Part shown: positions 1 to 11,690 of the stretch, one piece after another | How positions within the stretch are numbered: the stretch's first letter is position 1 | How the letters are laid out: every line of letters starts with the position of its first letter | DNA from: Epiperipatus broadwayi | Lineage: Eukaryota > Onychophora > Udeonychophora > Euonychophora > Peripatidae | DNA: 64,000 nucleotides | Assembly (NCBI GenBank): GCA_028023455.1 | Contig: JAQFVV010000012.1 | Location: 4,996,499-5,060,498, forward strand | Direction: 5' to 3' | Made by a program: the position numbers and the translations under genes | The notes under the pieces: model-generated | The model's database searches: none | What the model was told of the DNA's origin: nothing | Seen by the model: the letters and a program-made list of their open reading frames with translations, nothing else

Positions 1-125
1 GGTAGGTAAATAAATTAATAGATATACTGCAACTTTTTAATGTAATTAAAAAAAAAGGTTATGAAATTTAACTTAAAACAAGAGAGAAAAAATATAAATA
101 ATGTTAATTGTATATATAATATAAG

Positions 126-870
126 AAGCTTACCAATAACTCAATCATGCTCTTAATTGATAAGTGTCTCTGTCTGGAATATTCACATCCCCAGACCAAT
201 TGGTTTCGAGCTTTTGGCTGACTTCAGTGAGGAGCTAGATTATTCAGATTCTATATCTAAAATGTCAACTCAAAGCTCAGCATTTATTTAATACATAAAT
301 TTAAGTAGAAACTCTGACATTTTCAGGCATGATAATGTCTTTAACTCCAGCTACCTAATTTAAATAGCTATATAGGACTGAACCAAATTCAAATCTACCA
401 TATTTTAGCATTGCCAAGGCCTTAAAGGTAAAATTATAATAATCAATAAAGCAAGGCCTATATAGCATATATACAAGCTCATAAAAGCAATGTCACACTA
501 CACATGACTCGCTTTATTGATTATTATAATATCACCTTTAAGACCATGGCAATGCTAAGGTTATTAATATATGGAAGATCTGAAATTTGGTTCAGTCCCC
601 TATAGTTATTTAAGTTAAATAGCTGGAGTTAAAGACATTTTCATGTCCGGAAATTTCAGAGTTTCAACTCAAATGTTACATATTAAATAAGTGCTGGGCT
701 TTGAGTTGATATTTTAGTTCTAGTGTCTGATTATTCTAGCTCCTTACTGAGGTGAGTCAAAAGTTTAAACCAATTGGTCTGGGGATAGGAATGTTGCAGA
801 TAGAGATTTTAAATATTTTCTTTTACCACACTTATCAATTAAGAGCTTGTTTGAGCTATTGGTATGCTCC
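126..870. repeat. R1 foldback element with eroded hammerhead motifs
   Basis: Two arms of about 350 bp are imperfect reverse complements (126-about 460 and about 505-870), joined by a loop near 460-505. Each arm carries a hammerhead-like block. On the minus strand at 204-227 it reads CTGAAGT, then GCC-AAAA-GC like stem II, then GAAACC and a self-complementary ACCAATTGGT (stem III), then C and TGGGG, which pairs with CTCCTCA upstream. On the plus strand at 747-780 the same block has decayed (CTGAGGT, TAAA). A GGTTCAGTCC-type B box lies in each arm. The layout matches the R2 elements but the sequence is a separate family. Both arms have T where the core normally has A9, so the ribozyme is probably inactive. 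No target-site duplication was found. Confidence 0.6.
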
Positions 871-883
871 CAGTATTACATAT

Positions 884-960
884 TTGTAAAGACAAGCTCA
901 AAAAAGCAATGTCATGCTATATATGACTTGCTTTATTGACTATATATATATAATATTATT
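884..960 (+). repeat. Second copy of the R1 loop region
   Basis: This stretch repeats the centre of the R1 foldback (about 471-530): both contain ACAAGCTC, AAAGCAATGTCA and GACT(C/T)GCTTTATTGA in the same order. It directly follows the right arm, so the R1 insertion may extend to about 960 as a partial further unit. Confidence 0.55.
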
Positions 961-1005
961 TGATTCTCAAACAAAAACATGTTTTTGTTAGTAATATCAT
1001 ATATA

Positions 1006-2419
1006 CAGGAATGCCTCGATTAGTGCTGTTAATTGGTTCTGGCAATATCCTGCACTATTTGAAACCATAATAATCAAGGAATGAAAGCTATAGGAAAAAT
1101 GATAATTGGTTCCAATAAATTTTTTTGAGAGCACTTTTTTCAATTATCAATATATATTAATATATTGATATATATTAATATATTGATTTCCATGTTTGAA
1201 ATAAATAATAAAATGATATGAATAAATAATAAAATGACATAAATAAATTTAAAAGCTTTTATTAATGCATAAATGAACAAAAATATACTGTATATTTTTT
1301 TAAAGATTTTATTTTTTATTACCAAAAAGTTGCAATATTGATGTCTGCACTGTTTTCTTCTTTGGCTTCTTCTCTTCATACATTTCTTTAGAGCACCGAA
1401 TTATAGTATTGACATTTTGGCGAATTGTAAAGGTTCAATATTTGGATAAACTTTCATAATATAGTCCAAAAGAGTTTCAACTATGTTAGTAATTTCATCA
1501 AGTTCTTCATCTGTTATTTCTATTGTAAGAACTTTATGTAACTCTGCATTATCTAAGTTGGTCTTATCTTCTTCATAGGCTTATTGGTCTTCTATTTTAA
1601 TAAGAGTTTCATTATCCAAGTCTTTTGTATTTGATTCAATACACTCAACCACATTGGCAGAATCTAATTCTTAAAAACTATGTTCTTTTCCAATTTCTAC
1701 TACGTTATTTGTAACTTCAGAAAAATGGGCTTAGAACCCAATGAAATCATTTGCACAGTGTGGTATGATATGTTTCCATTCTGCCCTCATATTACTGGCT
1801 GTAACTTCGAGACATTGTTCTCCTATGCTTTCAAAAGCATTTCTAATGTTGTAGCTCTTCCAAAATTCAGTTAAAATTTGAGTATTTCCCCCAGTAGTGG
1901 CTTTTATGGCTTCTGCAAAAGTTTTGTGCAAATAATAGGCCTTAAAAATTGCAATGATACTTTGGCTCATTGGCTTGAATACCATTTGAATTGAAGGAAT
2001 TCTTTTTTGATTTAAATCTTCAATCCATATCGATAACAGCCATTCCATATCTACCATTACACTGCTTCTGTTTTTAGTTATTAATTTAGATAAGATGCAG
2101 TGGCTATACCATGCGATTTATATTGATCTTTCTTTTTAATAATTTGTCTAACTGATGATTCATTCATTTCTTTTTCACAGCCTATTTTAGCAAAACTTCT
2201 TCATGAAGCTTTATTATATCAAGTTTTTGGTCTAATATTAATTACATGTTTTTTATTTCCAGAAGAACTTTTTCTTTTCACACTCATGGTTGTTTAGTTG
2301 TTTACAAAAGGGGTGATTATAATTTTTTAAAAGCTGGAAATGATGAATAACACAATTTTTAGTGGATTATTGTTTTAATACTATACTATAGAGAAACCAT
2401 ACTAATCAAGGCATTTCTG
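1006..2419 (-). mobile_element. Tigger/pogo-like DNA transposon, internally deleted
   Basis: The ends are related inverted repeats: CAGGAATGCCTCGATTAGT at the left, and at the right the reverse complement CAGAAATGCCTTGATTAGT. The left end is preceded by TA, the usual pogo/mariner target; the right-hand TA is not intact. The interior holds a degenerate transposase on the minus strand. At about 1.4 kb it is shorter than a full Tigger element, consistent with loss of the central catalytic region. Confidence 0.75.
1731..2286 (-). pseudogene. Tigger-like transposase remnant
   Basis: Reading leftwards from 2286, the sequence opens with MSVKRKSSSGNKKH, followed by a degenerate helix-turn-helix region (EKEMNESSVRQIIKKK). 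After stops and a frameshift, an open stretch of 108 codons begins with a CENP-B-type DNA-binding segment (VDMEWLLSIWIEDLNQKRIP). It then runs straight into the distal part of the DDE domain (KPMSQSIIAIFKAYYLHKTF, later LTEFWKSYNIRNAFESI). In Tigger transposases these two segments are separated by a few hundred residues holding the first catalytic aspartates, so the gene has an internal deletion as well as stops. It cannot encode a working transposase. Confidence 0.75.
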
Positions 2420-4136
2420 CATATATATTTCACATTAGAAAATAACTATATAATGTTATTTTTATAGTTATGCATCTATTCGTTGTTTTTTTTCTTTTAG
2501 ACAACTAAATTTGTGAATTTTTAATATTATACCACATTGTTTGCTTACAGATTGCATATGTACAATTTTTTTTTCCAAATTGGATTTCTAGGTCAATTTA
2601 CAGGTGAAAAATTTTTTTAATAAAGCTCTTAGAACATATATTTTCTTTTGTGTAGTTCAGTCAAATTGTAAATAGATGGAAAGGGGCTCAAAATTTCTCA
2701 TCAAAGCTCAACCTATAACTTCTGGGTTTTAAATTCTCACCTGACCTTCTGATAACTAATCATTCATTTTTTAAATATATATATTTTTCTGATTTACTTA
2801 TTTCACCACTGATGAAAGTTTATATTAACAATTCTAGCCATATTTAATTTGACTTCTGTTTTATTTTGTTACATATGTTTTATAAAATGATTTTTAGGCT
2901 TTTCAAATATAATAATATGGAATTGCTTATTTATAGATCAGTCTGCATAACCTTATCTTCAACCTTTTAATGTCTTTTTTATAAATCTTTTTTTTTTTAA
3001 AATTTCTTCTTCTAGTTCTATTTCAAGTGAGTCATTTTCTAATTGAGATGAGTTTCTATCATTTTCATTTATGATAAAGTCATTAATGTCTGTATTTTTC
3101 TTTTTCTGAAGTTTTCACATCTCAATCAATAGCATAAAAAAATTGAATGACTTGTAACCTGGGAAATCATAAAGGTCATATGATATTGGAACACTGAAAG
3201 TGAAATTGATGTCCTACAATCCAAAGGCATTTATATCTTTATTCTGCTAATTTGGCACTTTAGCAAATGACATGGGGCAATCAATAGCACATTAATTAAT
3301 AGTGAATATAATATATTTATAAATACAGTTTAACCACTCAATCACAAATAATAAAATATATATATTTACATAAACGGTTACATATGTATAGTAAAATAAT
3401 ATGAAATATATTAAAATAAAAGATATATGTTAGCATATTTTAATTAAAAATTAATAGTTCTATGTAATCGGATTATATAACATAAATTATAGTTAATAAT
3501 ACTAATTAATAAATATGACATCTGGAATTATAGGATTTGAAAATTTTTTTAACTCTTCAAATAATATTAAAAAAGTACAAAAATAAAAAAAAATATCATT
3601 TTGAAGATGTATTTAAAATAATATACATGTTGTAGAGTGAAGTAAGTTTTAATAAATTCTGAACATTAAATTCTTTTTCATATACATGATTAGTATAACA
3701 ATAAACACTTGAAGATTACTAACACACATATTTTAAGACAATAGTATATTAAGTAATCTGCATTAATATCAATATATTAAAATTATAATAATAGAAAAAT
3801 ATTAATGATTTAGAGTAATTCTAAGAAAAACTATTAATATTATTATTTAAAATAAAATATGTAATATTAAAAATGTAAAAAAAATATTTGTATAACCTCT
3901 GCTTTATAGTGAAACAAAATTTAAAGAATAAGTCATTAAATTAAAAAAGTGTATTTAATCCAAAGTTAATGATAAAACTTTCAAAAGTCCCGCACTATAT
4001 AAAATCAATTACATTAATATATGTATTATGGTCATTTATGTATTACTTTATCTCTTTCATGAATAGATTGAAGACTTATAAAAAATAAAGTACAAGACGT
4101 CTGTGGCAAATTCTAAGCTGCTCTTTGATGACTTAC
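2420..4136. other. AT-rich sequence without recognised features
   Basis: Mostly A/T runs and short poly-A or poly-T tracts. No open reading frame with protein-like composition and no repeat shared with the rest of the window was noticed. Confidence 0.5.
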
Positions 4137-4176
4137 TTTGAGAAGACACTGAGCCAATAAACGCTAGTTTTCTGCT
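4137..4176 (-). CDS. Possible short internal exon
   Basis: On the minus strand a pyrimidine-rich tract ending in TAAG is followed by about 40 bases open in more than one frame. These end at a perfect donor, GTAAGT (4131-4136). A competing acceptor lies five bases further in. It is on the same strand as the better candidate exon at 10.1 kb and could follow it in the same gene. The call rests on splice signals and a local rise in GC only; such combinations arise by chance in a window this size. Confidence 0.2.
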
Positions 4177-5519
4177 CTTATTCAGAATACATTAGTTGAA
4201 AGAAAAATTAAAGTCACTAATAATAGTTTTCAATTACAAATTTTAAAATTAAAAAGTAAGGAAAAAAATATTAACAAAATTTTTTTATCATTAATATATG
4301 CAAAACGAATTATATTTTTTATTCTGAAATATGTGAAAGTAAATTACAAAAGTTTCATTTTCTGTTTTCCATAACATTAAATTTCAAATCGATTTTTTTA
4401 TTAATGTTGCCATCCATAACTACGCCTCAAAAATTAAAAAAAAAAAACTACATATTTTTAAAATATATAATTTTTAACTATTTATTTTTAGTATCATAAA
4501 TTATCATTTGCAATCTTTATGAAATTAAATGTGAACTTGAAGGGAAACTTAATAATTCTAGGACTTCCAAAATTATATTCCATCCTAATTGGGTGTATAA
4601 CAGAAGAATGTATATTTTTCATTTGCCGTAATCTTAAAAAAGTCATCATATATAATTCACCCTTGTTTTCTTGTTCATTTTCTTGCCATCATTTACATTA
4701 TAAACAAATAAAACCAAAATAATCTAAATTGAAAAATTTAACCGATCTATATGTATAATATCTTTTCTGTGAGGATGTTCATTAGCTCCAAAAAGAAGAA
4801 AATTAGTAACAATTGAATATTCATTATATATATAATAAAATGATTAGTGAACTGAAAATTTTTGGTTTATAAATCACATCTAAACATATGTGCATTCATC
4901 ATCCACTTATATCTATATATCAAACATTTAATTTCATCAGAAAAAGAATAATAAAAATAGTGAAAAATGAAATACATTCATAAGAAATTTAGTTTATATT
5001 ATATAATCTAGAAATGAATATAATTGTAAAAATGTCCATATTAACTCATGTGTTTATTTGTTTAATTGGTATTGTATTAAAAATTAATAAGGCATTCATT
5101 CGCTATAATGCCATCCAGTAACTATTTTTTAAGTATCTTTAAATTTATTACAAAGATAATACAATTGGTTGTAGTTCTGTTTATAACATTATCATTCAGG
5201 TATGATACTGATTTTGACTGTATAATGAATCAAAACATTATTTTAATTCTTTTAAAAAGTTTTTTATAGTCCTGCATAAATTTTATGCAATGAAAGAGTT
5301 GTGTACTCTAAAGCTCGAGGTCTTTGGATTATAACTTCATCTCTGTTTTCAGTGCTTGAATTTCATATGAACTTTCAAGAAGTAAACTATTTCATTATTA
5401 TAAATATATACTATATATAGTGTTTTAATTTTTATAGGCTTTTTAAATAGTTAAGTTTTTTATTCAGCTTAAATTTATGAAGCATTATATACATTTCTTA
5501 TCAGCCAAAGAAACTTGAT
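4177..5519. other. AT-rich sequence without recognised features
   Basis: No coding signal or shared repeat recognised. Short open stretches here have the low-complexity composition expected from AT-rich noise. Confidence 0.5.
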
Positions 5520-6190
5520 TTGGTGATTATTTATCTTTTCAACATTTGTGTGATCAGGTGGGTCAGCAATATGAGATGGCACTGAGAGTGGTGGGTCGTG
5601 TGAAAGTCTGAGTTCGAACCCTGCATATATTACATATATAAATGCAGGTTTAAGCCTGTACAATGTATTAACTTATATAAATAGTGTGTAAAAGGTCTGC
5701 CCATCCCTCGCATATGTATGTATAAATGGATTATTCTCCTGTACATGAGGGGTCAGAATGACTAATATGTCAACATGGGTGGGATGACAACCTTGGCACT
5801 AACAAGGGCTTTGAACGTTCCATCATCAGATTTTCAATGAAATGGAAGGCTAAAGAGTTGTGAGTTGGAATAGTTTGAAGCCTGTCCATTAAAGTATAGA
5901 GATTGACTATCTTAATATCAAGCTGAATACTGATTATATATATGAGTGAGGATAGTAATCTAGACCAACTGATGATTGCTGGTTTAGCATGAAATACGTA
6001 TATTGGTGATTATTTATTTTTTCAACATGTGTGTGATCAGGTGGGTCAGCAATATGAGATGGCACTGAGAGTGGGGCTCAGCAATATGAGATGGCACTGA
6101 GAGTGGTGGGTCGTGTAAAAGTCTGAGTTCGAACCCTGCATATATCACATATATAAATGCAGGTTTAAGCCTGTACAATGTATTAATTTA
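5520..6190 (+). mobile_element. R3 retrozyme-like tandem: one full unit plus a partial unit
   Basis: A unit of 483 bp starts at 5520 and begins again at 6003. Both starts read TTGGTGATTATTTA, the sequence immediately 3' of the predicted hammerhead cleavage site, so the insertion begins where a self-cleaved RNA would begin. Each unit has a tRNA-like head with an A box (TGGCACTGAGAGTGG, 5577-5591) and a B box (GAGTTCGAACC, 5610-5620 and 6125-6135), then a body of about 360 bp, then the ribozyme at the end. The second unit has an internal duplication of about 33 bp around the A box (6047-6105) and stops at about 6190. No convincing target-site duplication was found, only a short AAAGAAA on both sides. 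Confidence 0.75.
5952..6015 (+). ncRNA. Hammerhead ribozyme motif (R3)
   Basis: The core is CTGATGA (5969-5975) and GAAA (5991-5994), both intact. Stem II is TGCT with AGCA around the loop GGTTT. Stem III is ATAC with GTAT, followed by A as the cleavage nucleotide (6002). Stem I pairs ACCAA with TTGGT and continues as TAATC with GATTA, leaving a bulge on the 5' side. The topology is a type I hammerhead (open stem I) with a short stem III. The base next to the core in stem II is a T-T mismatch here, unlike the copy at 62.96 kb. Confidence 0.75.
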
Positions 6191-9100
6191 TTCTTTAAAG
6201 AAAATAAACTCCAATATTTGAATATTCCAATTCAAGAGAAATCTGTCTCATATATCTCCTCGTTATACAAGTAGATATGCATCTAATTTTTATATATATG
6301 AATTTTTTTGTATAAATAAAAATCTACAGTGATTATAAGCCACTTTGGAGTTTACAAATTTTTATAAGGAAATTATTTTATGTACTTTTCTTAAATGATG
6401 AACAAAAAATGTTGAAAATGTGCATTTTAAAAACTGTTTTTCTTGTGATTAAACCAGCTGGTTAAATAGGGTCTTATTAGGTGAAAGAAGTAATTTTATC
6501 CTGATCTATTTTAATCAATAGATAATAATACTAATATTTGTTTGTTTGTTTTTTTAAAAAAGAACTTAATATATAAATTTAAAAAAAGGCTTCCCCTCTG
6601 CTTATAGTCTGATTATATTTGATAGAAAAAATAAATAAAATATTTTATGTATAGGTTACCATTTTTTATATGTGCTTTTATTTGTAAGTATATCATCATT
6701 ATTTTTTTCATATTTTATTCGAAAAATTAAAGCCGTATTAAGAAAAACAGCTTCACATACATTGTGAATATGCTGTAAATAAGTAGAAAATAAAATAACT
6801 TGAAAGTGTTTTTAAATAACGTTTTATGTAAACAGTAGTAGTCGATTAAAAAATAGAAAAATAACAAAGTAATAATTTGACTAAAAAGTGAGGAAAAAAT
6901 GAATCTTGGTTAATTTGTCTTTCTTGGAAAATATCAAAGATCTTAAAAATCCAGACTTATTATAACCAAATGGAAATTTCAGGAGTATTGTCATTTCAAA
7001 AAAAGGCACTTGAAGCTCAAATAAATTATAAAAAATCAAAAAGGCCTCAAATGCTTTTATGAAATGACAACATTCCTGCAATTTTCAATTGTTTTATAAC
7101 AAGTCTAGAATTTTAAAATCTCTGATATTTTCAAAGAATGGCAAATTAACAAAAATTCGGGTTTTTTCTCCTTTTTAGTCAGATTACTTTATTATATTTT
7201 TACTTTTTAGTTGGTTAGTATTGTTTATGTGAAAGCATTATTTAAAAAAAAAATTTTTTTTACATATTTTATTTTTTGCTTTTTAATTATATACTTAAAA
7301 AAAATCTTACAAAACTTATGATTTAATTAATAATAAGATATGATAAAGACTGATTAAGACAATGCTGATGTGATGTTGAAACTCTTGAACAAAAATAAAT
7401 TTATTAAATCTTTTATATCCTATCAAACTTTATTCATTAAAAAGAAAAAATGATTAAAACCAAAAAAAAAAATTGCAGCTGGAGCAAAATTCAAAAATGT
7501 GTACATATAGACAGAAACATCCATAGAAAATGTGTACATATAGGCAGAAACATATGCAGACACATCAACTTAATATAAAAGCATATTATAACCTTTTCAT
7601 TGGTTAACTGCACATGTGTAGATTTATACATATCTGTATGCATTTATAGATAGATTGCCATTTTGAATTAAAATGTAATACAGAAATATTTTCCTCCTTT
7701 AGTATTTTTTATTCAGACTTACAAATTATTGATCTTTAAAAAATGTAGTATCAGTTGAAGGAAAAAATGTTTTAAATGTAATTTAGGGTTAAAGAAATTT
7801 AACAATGTGGAATTGATAAAAAAAAAATTCTGGCAAGTAACATGAGCAAAAAAGTTGCATCTGTATTCTTGTCCACTAAGGCATTCTTGTTTAAAATTTT
7901 AATTCTAGTAGTTTATTTTATTTAACTTTAAAAAATGTAATATTTATGAATGAAAAAAAAATTGAATTAATTGCTTTGACCATCTATGTAAAACTATTGT
8001 CATAAACTTTGAATACTCCCTTGGCCCACAATAAACTAAATGATGTTAATGTTTATTTCCAGTACATAAGTATTCCAGTATTTTTATTATTTAAATAAAT
8101 AAAGTTTTGAATTAACACTTGATACAAAACCAAATTTTATTTTAAAATTAACTTCATGGTTTATAATTTCCAAAATAATGAAATAATAATCCACAAAAGT
8201 AAAAGTAGGATACTTAATTAATTTTGTTGATTTTAAATATTTTTCTATTTATTTCAGTGCATATGACAAGAAGTGATACCTCACTCTACATGACCAAAAG
8301 TTAAAATTATATATATATATTATTACAATAATGAGTTTTGAAAATAATTGAAAATAGAACTCAGAATTAATTTATCAAACTTTGCAAAAGCCAGACTTTA
8401 ATAATGTAAACTAGTTGTTAATTGGCCGCATTGATATATATATATATATGTGTGTGTGTACTTGAGAGAGCATTTTTGTGAGAAAACATTTATTGGCTAA
8501 AACGCACTCTTCTATAAGGATATATCCCACAATCGTAAACTATTAGAAAAAACAAAATCGCAGTATCAATTTTACTAATAATGGAAGAATTTTATTCACT
8601 AAACAACAAAAATTAAAGTTTTGGCCAATGTTGTTGGTCATTCTCAGAATGAATTATTATTTATGGCTAATGGAGTTTGGTCAAAAATACTAATCTTGTT
8701 GTTTGTCCGTAATATTTTTCCATATATAAAAAAATAAAAAATAAAACAGTTTGTTTCATAATAGTTTATAATTATTTACAAGTGAAAAAAATAATATATA
8801 ATGTGAAGATTTGACAGATGGTAATTATATTTTTGAGTTTATATATAATATCAAATATAAAAATAAAACTGATTTTAGCTATATGAAATAATTTTAATAT
8901 TGATATTAACTCTGTAAATAATATTAGTGTACAAATTATTTTATAAATTTAAATAACAGCTAATTTATTCATAATTTCATTTATAAATGAAGAAAATTTC
9001 TTCATATTACCAATATTTAAATGCTATTTATAATATAGAATTGTTATATATTATTGAAACTGGTAAACATGCTGCGAATTAGATACATTTTTTTGTATTC

Positions 9101-9975
9101 ATTGTACAATTAATATTGTTATGATATATGTTGCAAGTGCAACTTCTATAGATAATATATAATTCTAAACATCTCAATCAAGTAAACAGATAAACAGATT
9201 TAATTTTTTTTAAAATTATATTCAGGTCATAAGTAATTACTTAAGTCTCTATTGTTTAAATAAAAATATAATTTCAAATTACCATCTTAAAAACTTAAGA
9301 CATAATTATATGTACGTAAAATATATAATTCTTGTGCTATAGATAGAAATAGAAATCAAAATTAATATAATTACTGTTCTCACACAATGTAATTACAATT
9401 ATTATTATCCTTATAAATACTCTGTATAAATAAGTACCATGCTGTAATAAATATACTAAAAATATATTTTACATGATTTAGATGTCACTCTTAAGTTTTC
9501 AATGACAATTGTTAATATTAATAAAAGCAATATATTTTGATTATAGAAAAAGGGACACAAATATTAGAATGAAAATTTATTCTGTGGTCTATTTTTAAAG
9601 TTACATCAGAAAAAAAAAAACAGTAAACCTTTTGATTGGGATATAACTCTACATAGAATAAAAGTTTATTAAATAACAAGAAAAAAAAAAAATCTTATGC
9701 AGAATTTGTAATTGTGTGTCTAGAAAATAATAGTGATAGATATTTGAATAGTTTAAATAAAAAAGATTTTTTATTAAGCAAGTAAAAGTAGATAAATTTG
9801 TTATGTGATAGGTAGATGAATTGTGAAAGATAAACTGGAATGAACTGAAAATACTGAGAATAAGTGATTTGAATAAAAACTAAAATTATGTGATCTTGAT
9901 AGCAGAAGTTAAGGAAAGCAAAAAATAGAATCCATTCAGAAAATAGTCTAGACTAAAATATTGATAATTTATATT
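6191..9975. other. AT-rich sequence with small simple repeats
   Basis: No gene or shared element recognised. It contains a short direct repeat (GTGTACATATAGACAGAAAC at about 7499 and a near copy at about 7534) and an (AT)n(GT)n microsatellite at 8433-8460. Open stretches are low complexity. Confidence 0.5.
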
Positions 9976-10215
9976 AATACTTTGTCACAGTCTGTTACAA
10001 ATTACATATTTTTTAATTAAAAAGTTGTCAATGATTTCAGCTATATCATATAAAGGAATGAACATACAGCCTAGTATATGTACACCAGCTTCAAACTTTA
10101 AATTATACAACGTTCTCCGCTCTTCTTCCGGTGATACTGGCTTGACTGGTGATAATATTAGAATAGGAGTCGAACTTACACCATTAAATTCTTGAATATT
10201 GAATTGAGCGTTTAT
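9976..10215 (-). CDS. Candidate host exon of an unrecognised gene
   Basis: The local GC content stands out from its surroundings. Reading the minus strand, an acceptor-like tract ends in ATTTTAG (in frame this includes a TAG stop). From 10215 an open frame of about 79 codons follows. It has normal protein composition, with a proline/serine/charged segment SPVKPVSPEEERRTLYN and then KFEAGVHI. A donor GTGTAC follows at 10085, giving an exon of 130 bases (10215-10086); without that donor the frame stays open to a stop near 9976. No start codon lies near the beginning, consistent with an internal exon. I do not recognise the protein family. This is the best evidence for host coding sequence in the window. 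Confidence 0.4.
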
Positions 10216-11519
10216 CTAAAATCTCCAAACTATATTTATATTTAATATGTTTTTTATATATTCAAATATATAATCAAATATTTGAGCAAATGTCAATTAT
10301 TTTTTTATATTTCATATCTAAAAAGATTTTTTATAACTTCTATGTAATAACATTTAATTAATAAAAAAACATAAAAAGTACATCAAAGTTGTCTGCTGTC
10401 ATTAAACTATGTCGGCTTTTAACGTTACATTTACTTTAAACATTTCCATTTATTAAACATTTTCTTTCAAACCTTAATAGTAAATTATCTTATTAAAGAG
10501 AAAAAAAAAAATGTCTCCAAGGGAAATTTTATTTACTTCTTTTCCTTCCTTTTCTTTTTTTTTTATCTTGTCAAACACTTTTTATTATCATTATTATTTG
10601 TGGTATTTTCTTTAAAAATTCAGTGAAATTTACTTCTATGTAAATTCAATAAATGTATTTTGACTTCAAATTCAATTTTCAATTTTTTATTTATTTTTAA
10701 ATTAATTGCTAAAAATATATTTTTTAAAGTTATATTTTTTAGAAATAATTTATTTTTACAATCTATTGTATTTTTTTAAAATATCAGAACGTAATTTTTA
10801 AAAATTCCGAAAATAAGATTAACATTAAAGAATTAGATATATAATGCAAGTCAAGAAATAGAAATACTTTGATAAAACAAACAACAAAACAAATAATCAA
10901 ACAGATCATTGTTCAGAAAGAATTCAAGTACTAAAATTCATAGAACTGATCATAAACTATGAATCTTGGATATCAACGTCTGACATTCTAACCCATTGCA
11001 TTACAATATGCAGGTGTAACTAGTTATAGCCTAATTTGATATAACCAAATAATAAATGATTATGTGTTTTTTTTTTTGTCAATAGTATCCTGATTGAAAT
11101 GCATATATAAGATTTTGAAAAGGGATTAGAAAAAAACTTTATAAAAGTATTTTGGAACTAGAAAATGTGTGACCTGTAAAAAGTCTTCTATAACTGTGTT
11201 GTTATTATTCAAACAAGCTAAAATGTTTTGAACATGTAAAAAAATTGAATAATAAAAATCTAAAAATATACTTAAATATAAACATAATGAAAAGCTCAAT
11301 GCAAAGAGGATAGTTAAAAAAAGTTGTAAGCACACCAGTGTAGACATAAAAGTGGAAGTGTATTACATATATAAATCTTCGAGATTTGTTGTGCTTTAAA
11401 AATGTAATAAATATTTTTTAGAAAGAATAAATTATAAGTAAAAAATTCATCATAATTGCAACTCGTCATTTGTAGTAATGCTAATGATAACTAGAAATCT
11501 GATGAAATCCATACAAAAA
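10216..11519. other. AT-rich sequence without recognised features
   Basis: Likely intronic or intergenic. No coding or repeat signal recognised. Confidence 0.5.
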
Positions 11520-11690
11520 AGTTGCAATTTGTTAAGAACTCTATTATGAATTAATAATCACAACTTTCACTTGAATATGGAAATATTTTTAACTGTTACT
11601 GATTTCTACTAACAGTTTGTTAAGAACTCTATTTTGAGTTAATATAAAATGGAACATTTCTCTTGATTATGGAAATATTTATAAAAAATG
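11520..11690 (+). repeat. Two-copy direct repeat
   Basis: The sequence around TTTGTTAAGAACTCTATT appears twice (about 11528 and 11616). Each is followed by a diverged stretch that converges again on TGAATATGGAAATATTT or TGATTATGGAAATATTT. The unit is about 90 bp. It looks like an old local duplication. Confidence 0.6.
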
